Under the pieces are notes generated by a model that was given only the letters and a program-made list of their open reading frames with translations, searched no databases and had not been told where the DNA came from. From Marinoscillum sp049115815 (GTDB taxonomy: Bacteria; Bacteroidota; Bacteroidia; Cytophagales; Cyclobacteriaceae), in assembly GCA_049115815.1 (NCBI GenBank), contig JAGDZO010000007.1, forward strand, positions 1 to 64,000: 64,000 bases of DNA. The letters run 5' to 3'. The translations under genes were made by a program, and so were the position numbers. Below are positions 1 through 7,680 of this stretch, piece after piece (position 1 is the stretch's first letter; each line of letters starts with the position of its first letter).

Positions 1-1
1 C

Positions 2-64
2 ACCGGAATTGGAGACAAGATACCAGAAGAACTGTATTATTATCAACGAAAAGAAGCAGCCTAA
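2..64 (+). CDS. C-terminal tail of a protein cut by the window edge
   Basis: Frame 2 is open from the first base to a TAA at 62-64 and encodes 20 residues ending in QRKEAA. Only the tail is present, so no family can be assigned. It could be the end of a real gene or a chance open frame, because the stretch is short. The next feature, a SOUL-family remnant, begins less than 50 bases downstream in a different frame. The two could be parts of the same decayed gene, but 20 residues cannot show that. Confidence 0.3.
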   Translation, partial: TGIGDKIPEELYYYQRKEAA

Positions 65-95
65 ACAATGCAATTATTACTATTATTGAACTTAA

Positions 96-386
96 AATGA
101 TACTAAACCTGTCCTAAACATTGGGGTAACATCAGAATCATTGCCCAAACCACAAGCCTCTCAAATCAAGTTTCAGGAGGTGCCTCCTAAAACTATGGCG
201 GCTTTATCTTTTGGCGGATGGGCAGATGACAAATCAATCGAAGAGCAAAAGCAAAAATTGATAACGGTGCTGCGAGAAGAAGGAATAAGCCATACTGACA
301 AATTCTATTTCTTCGGCTACAATGCTCCTTATGAAGTCTTGAACAGAAGAAATGAAGTGATAGTGGAGTTAGAAGAAGAACAATGA
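96..386 (+). pseudogene. SOUL heme-binding family remnant, C-terminal part only
   Basis: The frame that opens after a TAA at 93-95 and closes at 384-386 encodes the C-terminal part of a SOUL family protein. Family-typical stretches are LPKPQASQIKFQEVPPKT, the SFGGWADD segment and the terminal GYNAPYEVLNRRNE. SOUL proteins are usually about 180-210 residues, and this piece is about 96 with no N-terminal half. There is no good start codon: only a TTG at 141 or an ATG at 195 inside the domain. I infer a truncated remnant. The alternative is a short SOUL-like protein translated from TTG 141 (81 residues). Confidence 0.6.
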
Positions 387-605
387 ATAAGCTAGCCTGG
401 AAAACTTGCTCAAAGTATTCCTTCTATTTTACCCAGAAGCCATTGATGTCTAAGCTGAATGATCATATTAGAATTTCACAAGCTCTAAACTCCTACTTCT
501 AATAGAATCCTCTCGAAAAACAGCATCGATTAAGCCCCAAAATGTCACTCCAAGATTTAATGGATTGTATTATCTTATTGCCATATTATGAAAGGCAAAA
601 CCGCA

Positions 606-1142
606 ATGAAAGAAAGAAAACTCACCCTTTATATTAGTATGAGCCTCGATGGTTTCCTGGCTACTAAAGATGACGATATCTCCTGGCTATCAATGGTAGA
701 GCAACCGGGTGAGGATTATGGTTATTACACATTTACTGAGCAAGTAGATACCTACATAGTTGGCAATCAAACCTATGAGACTGTAATGAAGCTTACAGGT
801 GGAGAATTTCCTCAGGCCAAGCAGTATGATTGTTATGTAATCACCCGCCAAAGCAAAGAGCCTGTAGATGGGATCACATACTACAGTGGTGACATAAAGA
901 CCCTAGTTACCAAACTAAAAAACAAACCTGGTGGCACTATTTATTGTGATGGTGGAGGTCAGATAGTTAAGCTACTAATGGAGCACAATCACATCGATGA
1001 ATACATCATATCAATCATTCCGATCATACTTGGAGATGGGAAAAGACTTTTTCATGGCGGCATTGAGGGATTCAAACTGAAGGCTCAAGATTGCAAAAAA
1101 TACGATTCTGGACTTGTGCAATTGACTTACACTAAAAATTAA
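606..1142 (+). CDS. Dihydrofolate reductase family protein (RibD C-terminal fold)
   Basis: This 178-residue cytosolic protein has the fold of the RibD C-terminal reductase/DHFR superfamily, seen in many small YyaP/YwjB-like NADPH reductases. The N-terminus LTLYISMSLDGFLAT is the classic opening strand and substrate loop. GGGQIVKLLME is the dinucleotide-binding glycine segment, and IIPIILGDGKRLF is the conserved C-terminal block. An ATG at 588 is also in frame, but the ATG at 606 fits the family N-terminus better and has GAAAGG just upstream. The substrate is not known for this family, so true dihydrofolate reductase activity should not be assumed. It stands alone, convergent with the esterase gene that follows. 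Confidence 0.85.
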   Translation: MKERKLTLYISMSLDGFLATKDDDISWLSMVEQPGEDYGYYTFTEQVDTYIVGNQTYETVMKLTGGEFPQAKQYDCYVITRQSKEPVDGITYYSGDIKTLVTKLKNKPGGTIYCDGGGQIVKLLMEHNHIDEYIISIIPIILGDGKRLFHGGIEGFKLKAQDCKKYDSGLVQLTYTKN

Positions 1143-1165
1143 TAAGTGAATTCAAAATAATTTCT

Positions 1166-2620
1166 TTACTCGTCAGCCAATGTTGCTTCTTCCCAATCAT
1201 CGGTACGGAATGAAGATACAGGCAACATATTGGTTCCAAAGAGAGTCGCTTTGGTCCAATTGCGCCAAGCATAGCGCACTGCCAGCGGTTCAATTACTTT
1301 ATCACTTTTTACCAAAACGGTCTTGCCTTTCTGAATAGTGGCTTCTGCTGGGTAGAAGATATGATCTTCACCCGCAATCTCAAATCCTATCAACTCGCCA
1401 TTAGCATATAGTCCCTTACCTAGGTTTGTAAAACTCAACACCACTCCCTCCTCTGAAATGCTCATGCTCTCATAGACGGGACTCTGAAAATTTAATTCGC
1501 CATAACCATAGGTCTTTCCAAGGGCATTGTAAAGTAGTCTATCGGCTACTTCCTTCTTATTAGGTGGGTGAATAAACTTCTCCTTTCCAAGATCAATAGT
1601 CACCGCCATGCCGGAGTTAGGTATGAGATCAAGACATTGCAATTGTGCCTCCCGCTGAAATGCAGTATTGCTAACACCTTGAAAGGCATCGTTATTTCCA
1701 TATGAATACGGCGCAATCTGAACGTAGTAAAATGGAAACTCTCCCAATTCCCACTGTTCTCTCCAACCTTTGACCATAGCAGGAAAAAGCAGCTTATATT
1801 CATCAGGGTTGTTTCTATTTGATTCTCCTTGATACCATAAAGCTCCCTTGATGGTGAATGGAATCAGCGGTTGAATCATGGAATTATAAAGCACTGAGGG
1901 AGTGCTTCTGGGCTTTATATCGTCACTTTCTAATTCTGTTAGATCTACTTTACGATATGGAGAAATTGATTCTTCGCTCATCCATACTTCTACCCTAGTT
2001 CCTCCCCATGATGAATGAATCAAACCTACGGGCACATCTAAAAATTCCTGAAGCTGCTGGCCGAAATAATAGGCCACTGCACTGAAATCGGCAACATTTT
2101 TAGACGAAGCACTTGCCCAGGTTTTATGCTCCTTCAAATCATCCAGTGGCTTAGTGGAAGGAATTTTACCTACAGTAAATAACCTTAAGTTAGGATTATT
2201 GGCATTTAGCATGGCCTCTTTAAACCCAAATGTAGGTTGGCCAGTATATCCACTCACAGGTTGCCACATATTGGACTGCCCTGAGCATAGCCAAACCTCT
2301 CCAAAAAGAATATTTTCCAATTTAATCTTCTCATCACCACTTGCTATTATGATCTCTTGTGTCTCTTTGCTCAGATTGGTAGCCACGCTTACCTCCCATT
2401 GTCCGTTTTCATCTGCCGTTGCGTTCACTTCCTTATCTAACCACGAACAATCAATAGTGACAGTCTCTTCTGGGTTTGTCCAACCCCATAATTTCACTTG
2501 TGTATCTCTCTGAAGCACCATATCTGATGACACAATAGCAGGCAATCTTAGCTGGGCATACAAAATTTGTATCCCAAGCAATCCAAAGATCATGGAGAAG
2601 ATTAATAAACGAAATTTCAT
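1166..2620 (-). CDS. Secreted sialate O-acetylesterase-type carbohydrate esterase
   Basis: This 484-residue SASA-domain (SGNH-like) esterase removes acetyl groups from sugars such as sialic acids or hemicellulose. A signal peptide with a hydrophobic core (LLIFSMIFGLLGIQILYAQ) points to export. The catalytic serine lies in CSGQSNMW and a second conserved block is ALWYQGESNRNNP. The N-terminal 100 residues look like the beta-sandwich domain normal for this family (LPAIVSSDMVLQRD is its conserved opening). Length is typical. It has no T9SS tail, so periplasmic location is likely. No other glycan genes adjoin it, and the actual substrate cannot be read from sequence. Confidence 0.88.
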   Translation of the reverse strand: MKFRLLIFSMIFGLLGIQILYAQLRLPAIVSSDMVLQRDTQVKLWGWTNPEETVTIDCSWLDKEVNATADENGQWEVSVATNLSKETQEIIIASGDEKIKLENILFGEVWLCSGQSNMWQPVSGYTGQPTFGFKEAMLNANNPNLRLFTVGKIPSTKPLDDLKEHKTWASASSKNVADFSAVAYYFGQQLQEFLDVPVGLIHSSWGGTRVEVWMSEESISPYRKVDLTELESDDIKPRSTPSVLYNSMIQPLIPFTIKGALWYQGESNRNNPDEYKLLFPAMVKGWREQWELGEFPFYYVQIAPYSYGNNDAFQGVSNTAFQREAQLQCLDLIPNSGMAVTIDLGKEKFIHPPNKKEVADRLLYNALGKTYGYGELNFQSPVYESMSISEEGVVLSFTNLGKGLYANGELIGFEIAGEDHIFYPAEATIQKGKTVLVKSDKVIEPLAVRYAWRNWTKATLFGTNMLPVSSFRTDDWEEATLADE

Positions 2621-2652
2621 AAGAATGAAGGTTAGTGAACTTAAGTTGACTT

Positions 2653-2660
2653 CAAAACTA
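2653..2660 (-). promoter_or_regulatory. Candidate Bacteroidota -7 box for the esterase gene
   Basis: On the minus strand this reads TAGTTTTG, which matches the Bacteroidota -7 consensus TAnnTTTG. It lies 32 bases upstream of the esterase start codon. I could not find a convincing TTG at the -33 position, so the call is weak. Confidence 0.3.
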
Positions 2661-2855
2661 AGGTAATGAAAAACAGGTCATAAAAACTTGGTATCTCAAA
2701 AGCCATGTTATAACTCAATCGTTCAATATTTTTGATGTAATTACCAAGCAATCAATGTCAGTCGGCTTGAGCAATTCTATAGAAAACAAGGTGTTCAGGA
2801 ACCGAGATTGCAAGAATTAATTACAGAGCGAGAGAGGTTAAATCAAATCTTTATT
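2661..2855. other. Intergenic stretch without recognised features
   Basis: AT-rich sequence between the esterase promoter region and the decayed fragment at 2856-3080. I see no open frame with family resemblance, no RNA gene and no strong hairpin. Confidence 0.5.
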
Positions 2856-3080
2856 CTAAGCAGACCTTCTCCAGATAGAAGACCTCATCCAAAGGAATTG
2901 AAACTGGTGAATTATCAGGATTGGTCTCCATGATATCAGCCATATAGGCCACCATTTTTTCACTATTTCAGTCTGACCCAAGTCCTGCAAGCCACCATCT
3001 CCTGCTACTTTCTGAAAGCCGAATAAGGTGTTTGAGTTATAATTTCTAACGATGGCAAAGGCTCGCGTACGAAAGTGCAT
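2856..3080 (-). pseudogene. Decayed, frameshifted C-terminal fragment of an unrecognised protein
   Basis: The minus strand reads ...LQDLGQTEIVKK, where the frame continues as an unlikely tryptophan-rich tail. If one A were added to the run of six A's after GTG near 2955, the frame would continue sensibly as MVAYMADIMETNPDNSPV and end ...LEKVCLE at a TAA near 2854. The corrected product is about 74 residues and has no credible N-terminal half. Upstream, the frame runs back to the stop codon of the hydroxy-acid dehydrogenase gene. I infer a gene remnant with a homopolymer frameshift. I do not recognise the parent family. A sequencing error in the A-run is the main alternative for the shift. Confidence 0.4.
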
Positions 3081-3113
3081 CAGCGACGCATAATATGCTG
3101 ATATTACTAAGGA

Positions 3114-4262
3114 TTACTTAATCAAGTGTTTGGGTAAATCAATTGGGTTTTCGCAACAGACTTGATCTAATACTTGCTTTAATTGTCTTTTGAGAATAGA
3201 AATGGTGTGCTTACCGCCATTCTTACCTAAGGCTGATACTCCATACATAAATGATCTGCCAAGGAAGGTGAATTCCGCACCAGCGGCAAGACTGGAGGCG
3301 ATATCAGGACCAGTCCTGATGCCACTATCCATCATAATCTTGATCTGTCCTTTGTACTTATCTACGATAGACCTAAGTGACTCAATAGCAGATTCTCCAT
3401 GATCAAGCTGACGCCCTCCGTGATTGGATACTATTACTCCGTCTATGCCCATTTTGACACATTTATCTACGTCTTCCTGGCTAGCCACACCTTTCATCAC
3501 GAGTTTTCCTTTCCACTGATCTCTGATTACCTTCAGTCGCTCTTCACTCAGCCTACCATCAAAGGTCTTATTCATAAACAGCCCTAAATGCTTCAGACTC
3601 ATTCCTTTAGGAATGTAAGGTTTGAGAGTTTTGAACTCAGGCATGCCTGCTGCGAGGGTATTGAGTGCCCAACTAGGTCTACTTATCACCTGTGCAATGT
3701 TGCTCAATGTCATCTTAGGAGGAATAGCCAGGCCATTCTTAATCTCCTTGCTGCGATATCCAAAAGATGGCACATCGCACAATACTACCAACACTGGATA
3801 CTCTGCTTCATGCGCTCTTTTCAGTAGATCATTCCTGAGCTCAGCTTCCGCTGGATGATATAGCTGAAACCATGCATTGCCTTCTGTGATTTCACTTACT
3901 TTTTCCAGACTGGCAGTAGCTACTGTACTGACTATGAATGGGATGTTGTAATCAAATGATGCCTTAGCCAATATTTCGGTGGCCTTTGGCCACATTAGAC
4001 CTTGTAGGCCTATAGGAGAAATACCAAATGGAGCGCTGTATGTTTTGCCGAAAAGTTCTGTTTCCAGACTAGGGGTAATCACATCACGCAGGTAATAAGG
4101 CTTCAGCTGAAGCGCCCTAATTTGATCTGTGTTTCGCTTTAGGTTGACTTCTGCATTACACCCTCCATCCAGATAGTCAAATGCGAATCCAGGAATTCTC
4201 TTTTTCGCCTTTGCCCTTAGGTAATCAATATCTGGGTACTTGGAGTTGATGTATTCTTCCAT
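3114..4262 (-). CDS. lldD: FMN-dependent alpha-hydroxy-acid dehydrogenase (L-lactate dehydrogenase type)
   Basis: This 382-residue enzyme of the glycolate oxidase/L-lactate dehydrogenase flavoprotein family oxidises L-lactate or a related 2-hydroxy acid with FMN, passing electrons to the quinone pool or oxygen. Visible family features are the N-terminal FDYLDGG segment, the active-site block IVSNHGGRQLDHG with the catalytic histidine, the preceding lysine in GKLVMKG, and the phosphate-binding MMDSGIRTGPDI segment near the C-terminus. There is no long membrane insertion, so lactate oxidase-like or lactate dehydrogenase-like substrate use are both possible. It is monocistronic as far as can be seen, with a decayed fragment directly downstream. 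Confidence 0.85.
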   Translation of the reverse strand: MEEYINSKYPDIDYLRAKAKKRIPGFAFDYLDGGCNAEVNLKRNTDQIRALQLKPYYLRDVITPSLETELFGKTYSAPFGISPIGLQGLMWPKATEILAKASFDYNIPFIVSTVATASLEKVSEITEGNAWFQLYHPAEAELRNDLLKRAHEAEYPVLVVLCDVPSFGYRSKEIKNGLAIPPKMTLSNIAQVISRPSWALNTLAAGMPEFKTLKPYIPKGMSLKHLGLFMNKTFDGRLSEERLKVIRDQWKGKLVMKGVASQEDVDKCVKMGIDGVIVSNHGGRQLDHGESAIESLRSIVDKYKGQIKIMMDSGIRTGPDIASSLAAGAEFTFLGRSFMYGVSALGKNGGKHTISILKRQLKQVLDQVCCENPIDLPKHLIK

Positions 4263-4675
4263 AATTATTTCAAAAATTTATCGACCAGGTCGTCTATTTC
4301 ATTTTGTCCAATAGAGTCTAAGTCACCTAATATGGAATTACAACAGTACCACGATACGGTGTATAGACAGTTAAATTCCACAATGCAATTTTACGACTGT
4401 TATCGTCAACATTCAAAATGAATAACGATTCGAGTTTACGGATTAGGAAGTAAACCGTTATTTTGAGATTTTATCCTTAAGATTGATAAGATCTAAGTGA
4501 CCCGTTCTGAAATAGGTTGACGGTTTTTAATTTGATTTAAGTAATACCTGCGGTGGATTACTCATAGGCACCACCATGCCGCACAGCCCCCATTTAAATT
4601 TCGCTTCACTCCATTACGAACCTGTACTCATCCTTCCTGTTGATACGACGGTTCAAGAAAACAACCGCATCTCAT
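4263..4675. other. Gene-free region with a possible insertion-sequence end
   Basis: About 410 bases between the dehydrogenase start and the tRNA-Arg repeats. No open frame resembles a known protein. Starting at 4498, TGACCCGTTCTGAAATAG followed by GTTGACGG resembles the terminal inverted repeats of IS3-type elements that I remember from Bacteroidota. No transposase or partner repeat is present. The GC-richer 4550-4670 part differs in composition from its surroundings and holds nothing I can name. Confidence 0.35.
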
Positions 4676-4680
4676 AAAAA

Positions 4681-4704
4681 AAGCCATCCGATAAAGGATG
4701 GCTT
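4681..4704 (-). terminator. Duplicated tRNA terminator hairpin
   Basis: AAGCCATCC and GGATGGCTT form a 9-bp stem around a 6-base loop. On the minus strand it is followed by a T-run (the A's at 4676-4682). It is nearly the same as the hairpin at 4784-4807 and belongs to the partial tRNA-Arg duplication. Confidence 0.6.
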
Positions 4705-4772
4705 GGTGCACTCGGAAGGATTCGATCGCAGCGGCGAACCGCCCCTCAACCCCCAGAGCCGAAATCTGGTAT
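4704..4772 (-). pseudogene. Partial, interrupted copy of tRNA-Arg (3' portion)
   Basis: This segment repeats the 3' two-thirds of the intact tRNA-Arg at 4807-4883, from the CCA end through the anticodon stem. It then diverges after ATCTGGTATT. The T-loop carries a net insertion of about 16 bases containing GCGGCGAACCGC, itself a small hairpin. The 5' half, including the acceptor strand, is missing, so it cannot be a functional tRNA. It keeps its own copy of the downstream terminator. Confidence 0.8.
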
Positions 4773-4783
4773 TGATATAAAAA

Positions 4784-4807
4784 AAGCCATCCTTAACCGG
4801 ATGGCTT
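4784..4807 (-). terminator. Rho-independent terminator of tRNA-Arg
   Basis: AAGCCATCC (4784-4792) pairs with GGATGGCTT (4799-4807) around a 6-base loop. The minus strand continues into a run of T's immediately after the stem. It begins at the encoded CCA end of the tRNA. Confidence 0.8.
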
Positions 4808-4883
4808 GGTGCACTCGGAAGGATTCGAACCCTCAACCCCCAGAGCCGAAATCTGGTATTCTATCCAGTTGAACTACGAGTGC
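4807..4883 (-). tRNA. tRNA-Arg (anticodon UCG)
   Basis: The minus strand folds into a full cloverleaf. The acceptor GCACTCG pairs with CGAGTGC, followed by discriminator A and an encoded CCA. The anticodon stem CCAGA/TCTGG holds the 7-base loop TTTCGGC, with anticodon TCG that reads CGA. The T-arm GAGGG/CCTTC encloses TTCGAAT. The 77 bases include CCA. A partial copy lies downstream at 4704-4772. Confidence 0.95.
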
Positions 4884-4989
4884 TAAACAGTGCGCAAATA
4901 TAGGAATCATTATTTCACATTTGAAAGGTAGTGTGCGCATATTCCATTACTCATTTAGTCTCCATTCATTACCCAACTAACATATCATG

Positions 4990-4997
4990 TATCTTTG
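4990..4997 (+). promoter_or_regulatory. Bacteroidota -7 box TATCTTTG at the metal-uptake operon
   Basis: TATCTTTG matches the TAnnTTTG consensus exactly. It overlaps the first in-frame ATG (4987) of the HYC_CC_PP gene. If it is the promoter, transcription starts near 5004 and translation must begin downstream, at TTG 5023 or GTG 5026. No clear TTG was found at the -33 position. Confidence 0.45.
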
Positions 4998-5025
4998 CTT
5001 TCATCAATCTCGTATAAGTCACTTG

Positions 5026-5418
5026 GTGAAAAAGATAATAGCCTCTTACTTAACTCTTAACATCATACTTGCTGCTCTCTATGTGCCGGTGATGATGCAT
5101 ACTTGCTATCTCTTTGACAAGACCACCACGAGTGTTTTCAGCTCTATTTCTTGCTGCGAAACGACTACTTCCGATCACGAATCACTAGATGCTAGGTGTT
5201 GCTCACAAGAAACAGAGATTTACTCAGCTCAAGTTATTGGTGTTAATTTCGATGAAGCTTTTCTTCTTGTGCCCGGCTCATTTTTCGTTGATGGATATTT
5301 AAGTCAAGCACAATCTTATACTAGCCACAACCTTCTAGGTCGTTTGGATATCCGTCCACCACCCAACAAACCTTTTAACCGAAATTTACTCACTTCAATT
5401 CAAGTTTTGAGAATCTGA
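5026..5418 (+). CDS. HYC_CC_PP family protein
   Basis: This is a small exported protein of the HYC_CC_PP family, which in Bacteroidota sits just upstream of TonB receptors and HMA proteins. It carries the defining elements in order: MMHTCY (the H-x-C motif), the cysteine pairs ISCCE and ARCCS, and RPPPNKP at the end. An N-terminal hydrophobic segment (LTLNIILAALYVPV) suggests a signal or anchor. The frame is open from ATG 4987 (143 residues). I prefer GTG 5026 or TTG 5023, giving VKKIIASYLTL, because a promoter-like TATCTTTG overlaps the ATG and family members start with a short basic segment. The biochemical role is unknown; metal binding by the Cys and His residues is inferred. Confidence 0.75.
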   Translation: MKKIIASYLTLNIILAALYVPVMMHTCYLFDKTTTSVFSSISCCETTTSDHESLDARCCSQETEIYSAQVIGVNFDEAFLLVPGSFFVDGYLSQAQSYTSHNLLGRLDIRPPPNKPFNRNLLTSIQVLRI

Positions 5419-5419
5419 A

Positions 5420-5474
5420 ATATTGGTTTCGTCGCACGACGAATATGTAATCCTATTTTACAAACAACCAATAT
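5420..5474 (+). promoter_or_regulatory. Nested inverted repeats in the leader of the TonB receptor gene
   Basis: An outer 9-bp perfect stem, ATATTGGTT (5420-5428) with AACCAATAT (5466-5474), encloses an inner hairpin TTCGTCG-CA-CGACGAA (5428-5443). The outer right arm ends three bases before the receptor's ATG. It could be an RNA structure controlling translation initiation or a DNA operator for a metal regulator. Neither can be decided from sequence. Confidence 0.4.
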
Positions 5475-5477
5475 CTC

Positions 5478-7670
5478 ATGAAATCAATCACACTAATTAC
5501 CATACTTACGTTTTACTGTACATCTGGCTTTTCTCAATCCATTTTCAAAGGAAAGGTTCAGAGCAAAGAAGGCGAACCTCTAATAGGCGCCACGGTCACT
5601 AACGTGTTAAACCGTTCATTAGGTACCACCACCGATATGAATGGTGAATTCTCTATTGTAGCAGAAAGCAACGACTCATTTATCATTAGCTATGTTGGCT
5701 ATAAGTCAGATACCGTATTGGCCAAATCTAATTTTAGCCAATCAATAATCCTGAACGAAGATGAGGATCTACTCGGCGCTGTTACTGTAGAATCGTCCTC
5801 CACATTCATCGACGACCTACAACCCATTCATGGCGAAGTGATTACCTCAAAAGAACTACTAAAAGCTGCCTGCTGTAACCTATCGGAGAGTTTTGAGACC
5901 AACGCATCAGTGGATGTATCATATACAGATGCAGTATCTGGCACCAAAATGATTCGAATGCTAGGTCTGGATGGAAAATACACGCTCATCAATAGAGAAA
6001 ACCTGCCCAATGTTAGAGGGCTCAATACCAGGGCTGGTCTCAATTATATTCCTGGTACATGGATTCAATCAATAGATGTGGGTAAAGGTGCAGGATCTGT
6101 AGTCAATGGATATGAATCCATTGCGGGACAGATTAACGTGGAACTAAAAAAGCCTGAGCAGAGCGAAGCTCTTTTTCTTAACGGTTACATAAACTCATTT
6201 GGTCGAGTGGAGCTCAACACAAACGCAAAACTCCAGTTGACTGAAAAATGGTCAACTGCCTTTCTGCTCCATGGCAATTATCTAAACAATGAAATAGATA
6301 ATAACAATGATGGCTTTATGGATCTCCCAAAATCCAAGCAAATCAACTTTCTCAACAGATACAAATTCAGTGGTGAAAGGTTGCAAGCGCAAATTGGCAT
6401 ACACGCCATGAAAGAAGAGAAAGCTGGAGGACAGTTGGGTATTGAGTTCGATTCAAATACTGAATCCTCCAGTTTATATGGATATACCAATCAAGCAACA
6501 AGAGCTGAAGTGTTTGGTAAGTTGGGCTTGCTTTACCCTAAGAAACCCTACCAGGGTTGGGGTTTGATATACTCCGTTTCACTTCAAGAACAGTCGCTCG
6601 GATTTGGAAGAACATCATATAACGGACAGGAAAAAACGATCTACACCAATCTGATTCATCAGAATATACTAGGTAGCACATTTCATCAATATAAAATTGG
6701 AGGAAGCTTGTTAGTAGACATGTTTGACGAGACGTTTTCCGACTCCACATTTACTAGAAATGAGGTAGTTCCAGGGGCCTTTTTGGAGTACTCTTTTCTA
6801 CCCAATGATGATATCACGATGGTATTAGGATCTAGAATAGATTTTCACAACTTATATGGACTATACCATTCACCACGTGTTCACTTGAGATACAAACCTA
6901 TAGAGAAAACCACCCTGAGATTCGCCGTTGGAAAGGGCTATCGTACTTCCAACATAATAATGGAAAACACACCATCTTTCATTTCTTCTCGAACATTAAT
7001 GATTACTGAAGAGCTACAGCCAGAAGAAGCATGGAATATAGGAGGAAGCGTGGTACATGAGTTGTCGGTAAATGATCGGAAACTTGGTATCACAATGGAC
7101 TATTTCCATACCTTTTTTCAAAATCAGGTTATTACGGATATGGACGCTAACAGTAGTCAGGTTCGATTTTATAATCTAGACGGGCGTTCATTTGCCAAAA
7201 GTTTCCAGTTAGAAACCAATTATAAAATTACCAAGAGTATCTCATCCAAGATTGGTTACAAGCATTACGATGTGCAAGCCACCATCAACGACCAACTCCA
7301 ATCTGTGCCAATGATTTCTAAAAACAGATTATTCCTGAATGCTGGATACTCGAGCAAATATGAAAAATGGACAGCAGACATTACAGCACAGTGGTTCGGC
7401 AAAAAAAGACTCCCTGATACTTCTATGAAGCCTGAGGCATTTCAATTAGCACCATATTCCCCCGACTTCTGGACTATTAATTCGCAGATTACTAGAAATT
7501 TTCGTAGCGGGAGCATTTATTTGGGAGTAGAAAATTTACTTGACTTCAGACAGAACAACCCGATAATTGACGCTGCGAATCCTTTTGGCAATGAATTTGA
7601 TGCGTCGATGAGTTGGGGGCCTATAGCAGGCCGAATGATCTATGCAGGATTTAGATATACCATCAATTAA
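5478..7670 (+). CDS. TonB-dependent outer-membrane receptor, probably for a metal
   Basis: This 730-residue outer-membrane receptor should import its ligand using energy from TonB/ExbBD. After a signal peptide (ending near CTSGFSQS) comes a carboxypeptidase-like regulatory domain at about residues 22-95 (GATVTNVLNRSLGTTTDMNG). A plug domain follows at about 105-220 (GYESIAGQINVELKKP), then a beta-barrel ending in an aromatic residue near the C-terminus (YAGFRYTIN). A Cys-Cys pair (KAACCNLSES) at the start of the plug is typical of receptors in this context. It lies between an HYC_CC_PP gene and a heavy-metal-associated protein, so copper or another transition metal is the likely cargo; this is inferred from context. 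Confidence 0.85.
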   Translation: MKSITLITILTFYCTSGFSQSIFKGKVQSKEGEPLIGATVTNVLNRSLGTTTDMNGEFSIVAESNDSFIISYVGYKSDTVLAKSNFSQSIILNEDEDLLGAVTVESSSTFIDDLQPIHGEVITSKELLKAACCNLSESFETNASVDVSYTDAVSGTKMIRMLGLDGKYTLINRENLPNVRGLNTRAGLNYIPGTWIQSIDVGKGAGSVVNGYESIAGQINVELKKPEQSEALFLNGYINSFGRVELNTNAKLQLTEKWSTAFLLHGNYLNNEIDNNNDGFMDLPKSKQINFLNRYKFSGERLQAQIGIHAMKEEKAGGQLGIEFDSNTESSSLYGYTNQATRAEVFGKLGLLYPKKPYQGWGLIYSVSLQEQSLGFGRTSYNGQEKTIYTNLIHQNILGSTFHQYKIGGSLLVDMFDETFSDSTFTRNEVVPGAFLEYSFLPNDDITMVLGSRIDFHNLYGLYHSPRVHLRYKPIEKTTLRFAVGKGYRTSNIIMENTPSFISSRTLMITEELQPEEAWNIGGSVVHELSVNDRKLGITMDYFHTFFQNQVITDMDANSSQVRFYNLDGRSFAKSFQLETNYKITKSISSKIGYKHYDVQATINDQLQSVPMISKNRLFLNAGYSSKYEKWTADITAQWFGKKRLPDTSMKPEAFQLAPYSPDFWTINSQITRNFRSGSIYLGVENLLDFRQNNPIIDAANPFGNEFDASMSWGPIAGRMIYAGFRYTIN

Positions 7671-7680
7671 AAAGAGACAA

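Noticed and set aside
383..502. A 39-codon frame starting with an ATG that overlaps the SOUL remnant stop codon
   Set aside because: No family resemblance and no supporting context; overlap with a stop codon alone is not enough.
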